Shown: piece after piece, positions 59,701-64,000 of the stretch
Position numbering within the stretch: the first letter of the stretch is position 1
Layout: every line of letters starts with the position of its first letter
NCBI RefSeq assembly: GCF_033807575.1
Contig: NC_084711.1
Coordinates: forward strand, 10,292,001 to 10,356,000
DNA: 64,000 nt
Origin: Cydia pomonella
Lineage: Eukaryota > Arthropoda > Insecta > Lepidoptera > Tortricidae
Direction of reading: 5' to 3'
The notes under the pieces: model-generated
What the model saw: the letters and a program-made list of their open reading frames with translations, nothing else
Databases searched by the model: none
What the model was told of the DNA's origin: nothing
Made by a program: the position numbers and the translations under genes

Positions 59701-62168
59701 GCATACGCAGCGTGCAAGGGCGACGCGTAGGCGGCGCGGGGCAACACGGCGTGCGCCAGCGAAGGGTCGAGGGGGGCGAGGGGCGCGCGGGGCTCGCGGC
59801 GCAGCACGGCGCGCGGCACGGCTACATGCAACACACAGACTACGGTGCAGGGCATGCGTTACCTGCGTCGCTGCGCGGCGCGCGGCGCCAGCACCAGCGG
59901 CGGCGCGGCCGCGGCCGCCGGCGCCGCGCCCAGCCACGGCCACGACACGCCGGACACCCGCAGCCCTGCGCACACACGCGCAAGGCACGTTACGCACCAG
60001 CATCACCACACCACAAAACGCATAACTGCTCTTCGGTATCACTATATAAACTATTCCTATGCGACTACTCGAGATGCCGGGTATAAACTGTCTTTTTCTC
60101 ACTAAAAATGTTAGGTATGCATCTCGGTTCAGGGGCCGCGGACGCCTTTTATCCCCAGTCATAGTCATAGTCATTTATTTCATACAGCCAATAAACAAGT
60201 CAAAAATAATAAATAACATCAAAGTTGAGTCGTCTGTCGAGAGGGATGCCTTGCGAATTTGGTATGTATAAGTTTTTTTTAAGAGGCATTTAACAAAAGT
60301 TAGGTATACCTGTAACGAGCGTATAGTGAGCGTAAGACCGTAGCAAAACACGCAAATAAATAAAGCTCACGTCACGTTTGTGATGTGGTGATTGCGTAAT
60401 ACCTGCATTCTCTCTTGTAATCGAATTTCGCCGGAACCGTCGCCGTTTTCCTCAGTTAACCGATATAGTTTTTCATACGAGTGCAGATTAAGGAAGCCAG
60501 TATGACATTATCCGACCATTAATCACAAATTATAAACAAATGCTAAAATTACTAAGAATGCTATACTAAAATGCAGTTCTAATTACAAGGCTAGTATAAT
60601 ATATACCCTTCCCTCGGCTCGGCCGCAGTCGGGTAATGTTGGAATGTAATTCATTATTCACATAAAGGATGTCTGGGCCATGCCACATTACAGCTCGCCA
60701 GAGGTCACACACGGCACACGCGGTCCGAGTCCGCGTCCGTATTACGCGAATATCACACAACTATTCAGCCGTTGACTTTCTGCTCTAAAGAAGCATGGCC
60801 GTGAGATTAACTTCACAAATGTCGTAAATTCAATCCGTGACATACAAGATTGCATCGAGCATTAGAACTAATCAACCACATAGTCCCACCACAGTAAGTA
60901 AAGAAATCATGCTCGAATGATTGTTATAATAAAATGTATACGCGTAAGCATTTTTATCGTCGAAGAAGAGATGTGTACAGTATGTGTGCAAAATCTTACC
61001 TTCAGGCCACTGGACGCACACTGCAACAAATTAAAAGCATGTTATGAAAGTGTTAACAATCAAAGATCGTGTCATTCACGAAGACGCGTGCCTTGACTCG
61101 TATTGCTCTGTTATTAAAGGTTAGATTTGATAAATCTGCGCGTCATCGAGGATGACACGAACTATATCATTTTTTAAATTAGCTATTTCTAGCATTATAA
61201 AAAGAATTTCATTCGCACTATATGAATTGTAAGTATACCTAGGTGTCAGTGCAAAACAATATAGTGACTTTCATTCCAGTAAATGATAACGTAACAAATA
61301 TATTCATGGGTACCTAGTCATTCATTGACATGATTAACGTTAAACTAACAAGCTGTCTAATTGGTGGTGTAATCCGCTCGCAGACGAGCGTTAATTTGTC
61401 GCAGACAAGTGACACCGCCACCGGAGACAGCCATCAAGACCCATGTAAATGTGAGCTGTAATGTATTATCGTGTGAAGATAGCCCGATCGAGAGCGTTAT
61501 TTAGGTTAGGAATGCAGTTGGGCAACGTGTTTATTAATAAACAAAGAGTAAAAGTCCGTAGAGTGCAGGGATTGCGCTAGTCGGTGCATTGCGCAGCATT
61601 GTGGAGCGGGCCAGGCCCAGACCGTCTCCGGCTGACAGTGGACTCGATCTCTAAATAGCATTCACCTAATTGCATTCAGACAACGGCACTAGCCAACATA
61701 AATATATGTATACAAAGGTACATTGACAACACTGATCTTTACGATTCCAGCTCTCACCCAGCGTGGGAACTGATCCATTCCTAGCTTGAAAGACTGGATG
61801 GATCAAAAGAGAAAACCTCAGGATGGATTACGTTTTATCGTTCAGATAAGGGCTAAATGTTTTAATCTAGTTATTTTGTTACTATAGTTGGTCAAACCAA
61901 TTTGTCAGTAAATAAGAACAATAAAAACTATACTCATCCTTTTCTTTTGGATGCTAGTACTAGTGTAAGACAAAGATAGTATGACTCCCTCTGTCTATGT
62001 TTGAAATGAGATAGCCCTTTGACAAACTATAACCGCTTGATGCACAAGAATAAAAAATATACAAAGTAATTAAAAAAAAAATTGTAAGGTTTAACAGATT
62101 ATTCCTTGCTTACCGTTTGGTACTGTGGGAGGTTTCTTTGTCTGAACTCTTGCCGTCGCATTATTAAC
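50531..62168 (-). CDS. Rbfox1: Rbfox-family RNA-binding splicing factor, 3' half (A2bp1/Rbfox1-like)
   Basis: Partial gene; the N-terminus and most of the RRM lie above 64,000. Exons recognised (minus strand): 62168-62114, 61020-61000, 59965-59863 (uncertain), 59821-59698, 58807-58747, 58597-58577, 51076-50904, 50752-50689, 50575-50531. The first ends the RRM (VNNATARVQTKKPPTVPN, matching the VNNATARV segment that closes the Rbfox RRM). The last three give the Ala-rich region, GREYADPYLGHSIGPVTGYG and YRSGYNRFAPY-stop, close to the ADPY and YRGGYNRFAPY segments of the family. Rbfox proteins bind UGCAUG in pre-mRNA and control alternative exons, largely in neurons and muscle. Phases close from 59,821 to the stop and from 62,168 to 61,000; the join across 59,965-59,863 is off by one base, so that exon or its edges are unsettled. 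Confidence 0.85.
50904..51076 (-). CDS. Rbfox1: Rbfox Ala-rich exon
   Basis: 173 nt, phase 0 in, 2 out, between TATGTAG and GTGAGTA. It encodes an Ala run, then PLLKSPLTSAQHAAAAAAAA, NYGAAARAAAAAVSATPQPT and ALTPLAAT. Ala-rich, low-complexity C-termini of this kind are typical of Rbfox proteins and mediate assembly with splicing partners. The codons are almost all GCC/GCG, giving a strong GC peak. Confidence 0.85.
51222..51442 (-). mobile_element. tRNA-derived SINE copy, head truncated
   Basis: Reverse-oriented copy of the same SINE. It stops after GCTTCGTAGGCAGGGTCA, so the outer part of the tRNA-like head is missing. It lies about 150 bp upstream (in transcript sense) of the Rbfox Ala-rich exon. 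Confidence 0.72.
51491..51657. repeat. Direct duplication of a ~72-bp unit
   Basis: GAGTGCTTGTCGTCGATCGG through TTGCATATTGGACATAGGAT is present twice (51,491-51,563 and 51,587-51,657), nearly identical, separated by a short T/C-rich spacer. Lies in the large Rbfox intron. Confidence 0.7.
52055..52135 (+). repeat. Dispersed repeat B, copy 1
   Basis: Contains GCAGCAAAACAAAAGACTGC, AATCTTGCTAGTGTCAA and TTTATCGATATCGATAG. An inverted copy lies at 57,180-57,265. Confidence 0.55.
52553..52587 (+). promoter_or_regulatory. TATA box plus initiator inside the inverted-repeat element
   Basis: TATAAATA begins at 52,553 and the arthropod initiator TCAGTT spans 52,582-52,587, with its A at 52,584. The spacing of 31 bases is canonical for Pol II. 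The ATG at 52,560 lies upstream of this start, so the 83-codon frame there would not be read from its first codon. Confidence 0.5.
52795..52827 (+). ncRNA. Hammerhead-ribozyme-like core
   Basis: CTGAGGA (52,795-52,801) fits the CUGANGA core. Stem II is GCCTC/GAGGC (52,803-52,807 with 52,813-52,817, loop GTAGA). GAAAC follows, then a two-base-pair stem III and GTC at 52,825-52,827 as the cleavage triplet. Short stem III types of this kind are known in Penelope-like elements. Against: one extra T lies between the core and stem II, and stem I is weak (three pairs with a bulge). Confidence 0.45.
55316..55401 (-). CDS. Candidate alternative (stop-containing) Rbfox exon
   Basis: 86 nt between CATTTTCAG and GTAAGC in the large Rbfox intron. 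In phase 0 after the AAKPAAE exon it reads DKQGEEPTPRSGVARAVQRW, then three residues and TAA at 55,332-55,330. It is much more GC-rich than its surroundings. If spliced in, it would truncate the protein or trigger decay. There is no homology support. Confidence 0.3.
56441..56705 (+). pseudogene. Crypton-like (tyrosine recombinase type) gene fragment, frameshifted
   Basis: The frame opens at 56,441 with MSFSSIENEEHIKLTLPVIL and reads to LLPSKSSKK. At a run of seven A it must shift by +1 to continue as LLAAYETFIQWKISKNAQSF, then ENVLVAYFNDLAYKPNTLWC and NYSMLKL-stop. The pattern (LP.KS..KY..AY..F..W, SF.EN..LAYF, P.TLW..YSMLK) is the N-terminal domain I associate with insect Crypton-like and related captured proteins. 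Only this part is present, so it is a remnant. Confidence 0.55.
57180..57265 (-). repeat. Dispersed repeat B, copy 2 (inverted)
   Basis: Reverse-complement relative of 52,055-52,135 with TATCGATAAAACACCG, CTAGCAAGATTGCGACAG and TTGTTTTGCCGCGAAAATTC. The two copies lie inverted about 5 kb apart in one intron. Confidence 0.55.
57432..57560. mobile_element. Small TTAA-flanked MITE
   Basis: TTAACCTTTTGAACGCCA at the left and TGGCGGTCAAAAGGTTTTAA at the right are inverted ends with TTAA on both sides, as in piggyBac-type MITEs. About 129 bp with a GC-rich centre. Confidence 0.65.
58577..58597 (-). CDS. Rbfox1: Rbfox 21-nt microexon AAKPAAE
   Basis: Between TTACAG and GTAAAGA. It is in phase 0 on both sides, so it is a cassette that can be included or skipped without changing the frame. 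It is followed by a 7.5-kb intron. Confidence 0.7.
58728..58733 (-). promoter_or_regulatory. UGCAUG site 13 nt past the VYYDPFL exon donor
   Basis: TGCATG on the transcript strand, in the intron just downstream of the 5' splice site at 58,746. In vertebrates Rbfox bound at this position usually promotes inclusion of the upstream exon. Confidence 0.6.
58747..58807 (-). CDS. Rbfox1: Rbfox exon VYYDPFLAAAATADSNYRLQ
   Basis: 61 nt, one carried base plus 20 codons, between TTTTCAG and GTACAC. I recognise this as the conserved segment of insect Rbfox proteins that corresponds to the Tyr/Ala-rich C-terminal domain in vertebrates. A TGCATG on the transcript strand lies 13 bases past the donor. Confidence 0.85.
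59698..59821 (-). CDS. Rbfox1: Rbfox C-terminal exon
   Basis: 124 nt after GCATGTAG and before GTGAGTA. It encodes VPRAVLRREPRAPLAPLDPS, then HAVLPRAAYASPLHAAYA, which joins in phase to HVYYDPFLAAAA. The acceptor overlaps a TGCATG, the binding site of the gene's own product. Confidence 0.75.
59825..59830 (-). promoter_or_regulatory. UGCAUG overlapping a 3' splice site of Rbfox
   Basis: TGCATGTAG: the TGCATG ends three bases before the exon at 59,821, so bound Rbfox would cover the acceptor. Binding upstream of or on an acceptor usually causes skipping. Confidence 0.6.
59863..59965 (-). CDS. Rbfox1: Candidate Rbfox exon, GC-rich, reading frame unsettled
   Basis: 103 nt between GTGCGCAG and GTAACG. 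From the upstream phase it reads GLRVSGVSWPWLGAAPAAAA; another frame is Gly/Arg-rich (GRGAGGRGR), reminiscent of the RGRGR region after the Rbfox RRM. A length of 103 leaves the wrong phase for the next exon by one base. Either an edge is different, an extra microexon is used, or there is a base error. GCATG lies 6 bases past the donor. Confidence 0.45.
61000..61020 (-). CDS. Rbfox1: Rbfox 21-nt microexon
   Basis: Flanked by GTTGCAG and GTAAGAT. In the phase set by the previous exon it contributes VCVQWPE plus one base. Its exact 21-nt length keeps the phase, so it can be skipped without a frameshift. Confidence 0.7.
62114..62168 (-). CDS. Rbfox1: Rbfox exon: end of the RRM
   Basis: 55-nt exon between CAG and GTAAGC. 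It encodes VNNATARVQTKKPPTVPN plus one base. VNNATARV is the invariant end of the Rbfox RRM (beta-4 and following), so this anchors the gene identity and orientation. The RNP1 exon must lie upstream beyond the window. Confidence 0.9.
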
Positions 62169-63157
62169 CTGGTTTGGAAATTGAATACTAGATCAGAATA
62201 CGTTTATTTAAACTACGATTGCAATAAACATATATTGGCTGATTTTTCTTAAATAAATACAAGTTCAGAATAAATTATTACACGAATTTATAAAATACAT
62301 AGAAACAAAAAATATTCAAGTAAATTTTTCGACATCGCAAAAACATGATGATACTAATACAGTGGTGCTCGAAACCACTAAGCGTATCAGTAAAATAAAC
62401 AGTTTAATTAGATATCAATCGATACATTGATTTGGGATTCGAACCCAACATACAAAATCATAAATGTGTTAATGATACATTAAGTACTATTGCGAATTGG
62501 GGTACTGATTTAGTTTTAGTGCTCTGTAAAATCAGCCAATGTTGTGTCAAATGTCTCAATTAACAGAATTCAATTTACAGCACGTACGACTAAAAGTAGC
62601 TACTTTGACTTTCTTTCTGACTTTGAATGTAAATTATTGTCTATAAATAATATGGCGATAATAGTTGAGACATTTGACACTGCAGTGCGAGATACAGGAA
62701 AAACGGGAGGTGTTAGTAAGTTTCCGTCGGGGGTTCAGTTACAGGGAGATTCGTGAACAACAATATTTAATGCCATTCAGTCGCCGAAATCATTGTTAGT
62801 GCTTCGATTTACTTTTAGAATATATAGATAGAATCGAACTAAAATTTTAACTTGTAGTCTTACCTCTGTGGCATTGGGACGAACGGTTCGTTCTACAGAC
62901 AGTTCTCTGTGAGAGTCTCTCTTTCGATCGGCATTTTAAATGACCGTCTAGAGAGTAAAGGGATAAAATAAATAAGGTTTGTTTGTGGATTAGATTAGAG
63001 TCGGGCATACTTAGTGCTAAGGCGGGCCGCCGGGCCCGGGCTGCACGCTAGCATGACAGTAACTACAGAGCAGACGGCGGTGGCGGTGGCGGCGTGGCGG
63101 GCGTGGCCAGGGAGCGGGTAAGTTACAGTGCTACGGTACGGATGGTATTCATTGAGT

Positions 63158-63286
63158 CATGCACACCTCTATCTTTCTGCCCTCAACCACGGTGCCGTGA
63201 AGACGCTCTCGTGCTCGCTCCGCATCACCACTATTTGCGAATGTTACAAAACCGAATCCCTGCATGCAAGACAGACAAAACATGCA
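63158..63286 (-). promoter_or_regulatory. Cluster of three UGCAUG sites in the upstream Rbfox intron
   Basis: TGCATG on the transcript strand at 63,158-63,163, 63,263-63,268 and 63,281-63,286. Three hits in 129 bases is far above chance spacing (about one per 4 kb). Confidence 0.5.
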
Positions 63287-64000
63287 TTAAAAACAGCGTC
63301 GCTCAAAAAACAACGTGCAACAAAAATTAACATTTATGCATTGCATATTCTTTATTTAAATATTCTAGTGAAAAAATCGAGAGGATATTAATTGATTTTA
63401 TTACGTTGATACTTTGAGCGTATTCTAGCTGAATGGGTACACAGAAGCGTTTGGATTAAAGTAACTTAATATGTCGCTCGACCTAGTAGTCTGTACTATT
63501 GGAAGGAGTATTTGTATCACAGTGTTCGAGTAGTATTCAAAGTTCACACATGTATACACCTCGGAGCTAGTCTTATGTAAAGAGGGTCTACTTTATGACA
63601 CAACGATCAACTTTGTGTGAGATGTTAGCTGCGATTTGTTCTATTAATATTTTCATACCTCCGACCGGTATGCTTGGCCGTAACTACGCACAGCAAAGCT
63701 AACGATTTGGTGTTTTGAACGGCCGGGGTTGATGACTGGTGGGTTTATATATTCTTATCAATTACAACTTATATTGGCTACACTAACGAAGACACTAAGA
63801 CATAATTAATGTGCATGTTTGTACAGTGTCCAAAGTCTAATACATTAATGAAAGTCATAAGCAATCAAAACCTAGCTTTGGTTTCTACTCGTATTATATC
63901 ATGGTTTAAGTTCATCAAAAATTCAACAGCATAAATGGCATTCATATTTGAACCTATAAAGTAATACAATAGGTAATCATTATAATGTCTGTATCAAATA
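63287..64000. other. Upstream Rbfox intron, no exon seen
   Basis: AT-rich and non-repetitive; no RRM-like frame with splice sites is visible. A GC-rich patch just before it (63,020-63,120, GGTGGCGGTGGCGGCGTGG) may be regulatory or an untranslated exon. Confidence 0.4.

Noticed and set aside
59647..60174. Long overlapping open frames on both strands
   Set aside because: Shadows of GC-rich Rbfox exons and their intron; frames do not continue into conserved Rbfox segments.
62864..62892. 29-nt block with splice-like borders as an Rbfox exon
   Set aside because: Encodes nothing resembling the RRM and its phase to the next exon cannot be tested without upstream sequence.
1..64000. CRISPR array, operon or bacterial features
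   Set aside because: The sequence is clearly eukaryotic with spliced genes; the short tandem repeats do not have CRISPR spacing.

Overview
The window is nuclear DNA from an insect, almost certainly a moth or butterfly. The genes are split into short exons with GT-AG introns, the background is AT-rich, and the recognisable proteins match insect families. Introns and intergenic space are packed with short repeats of types I associate with lepidopteran genomes: tRNA-type SINEs, TIR/foldback MITEs, Helitron fragments and 5'-truncated LINEs. All calls come from reading the sequence; no alignment or expression data were available.

Three protein-coding genes lie in a row, all on the minus strand. 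(1) About 430-22,918: a sulfonylurea-receptor-type ABC transporter (Sur, ABCC8/9-like). I could trace 24 exons whose splice phases all close, giving about 1,503 codons from the start to just before the NBD2 signature; the 3' end lies beyond base 1. (2) 31,105-45,191: a complete 11-exon cGMP-dependent protein kinase of the Drosophila Pkg21D (dg1) type, 741 codons, again with every phase closing. (3) 50,531 to beyond 64,000: the 3' half of an Rbfox-family RNA-binding splicing regulator (A2bp1/Rbfox1 orthologue). The end of the RRM, the Ala-rich C-terminal exons, two 21-nt microexons and the typical C-terminus are visible, followed by a possible long 3'UTR down to about 46,200. The front of the RRM lies outside the window.

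The spaces between exons hold most of the mobile DNA: a 1.8-kb Helitron (2,125-3,938), LINE fragments (9,254-9,960 and about 33,225-34,536), four copies of one SINE (one with a MITE nested inside), an hAT-like element with an 8-bp target duplication (39,589-41,117) that carries a LINE tail, several TIR MITEs, a TIR element with a three-copy internal tandem array (42,882-44,072), and a frameshifted Crypton-like recombinase fragment (56,441-56,705). A GC-rich patch at about 29,690-29,900 looks like a promoter or first exon between genes 1 and 2.

The most unusual item is an inverted-repeat element at 52,218-53,008. Between its ~150-bp arms it has a TATA box and initiator at canonical spacing and, about 210 bases downstream, a fold that matches most of the hammerhead ribozyme core. 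Second is a set of (U)GCAUG sites, the Rbfox binding motif, placed at splice sites of the Rbfox gene itself, with a cluster in its upstream intron, as expected for autoregulated splicing.
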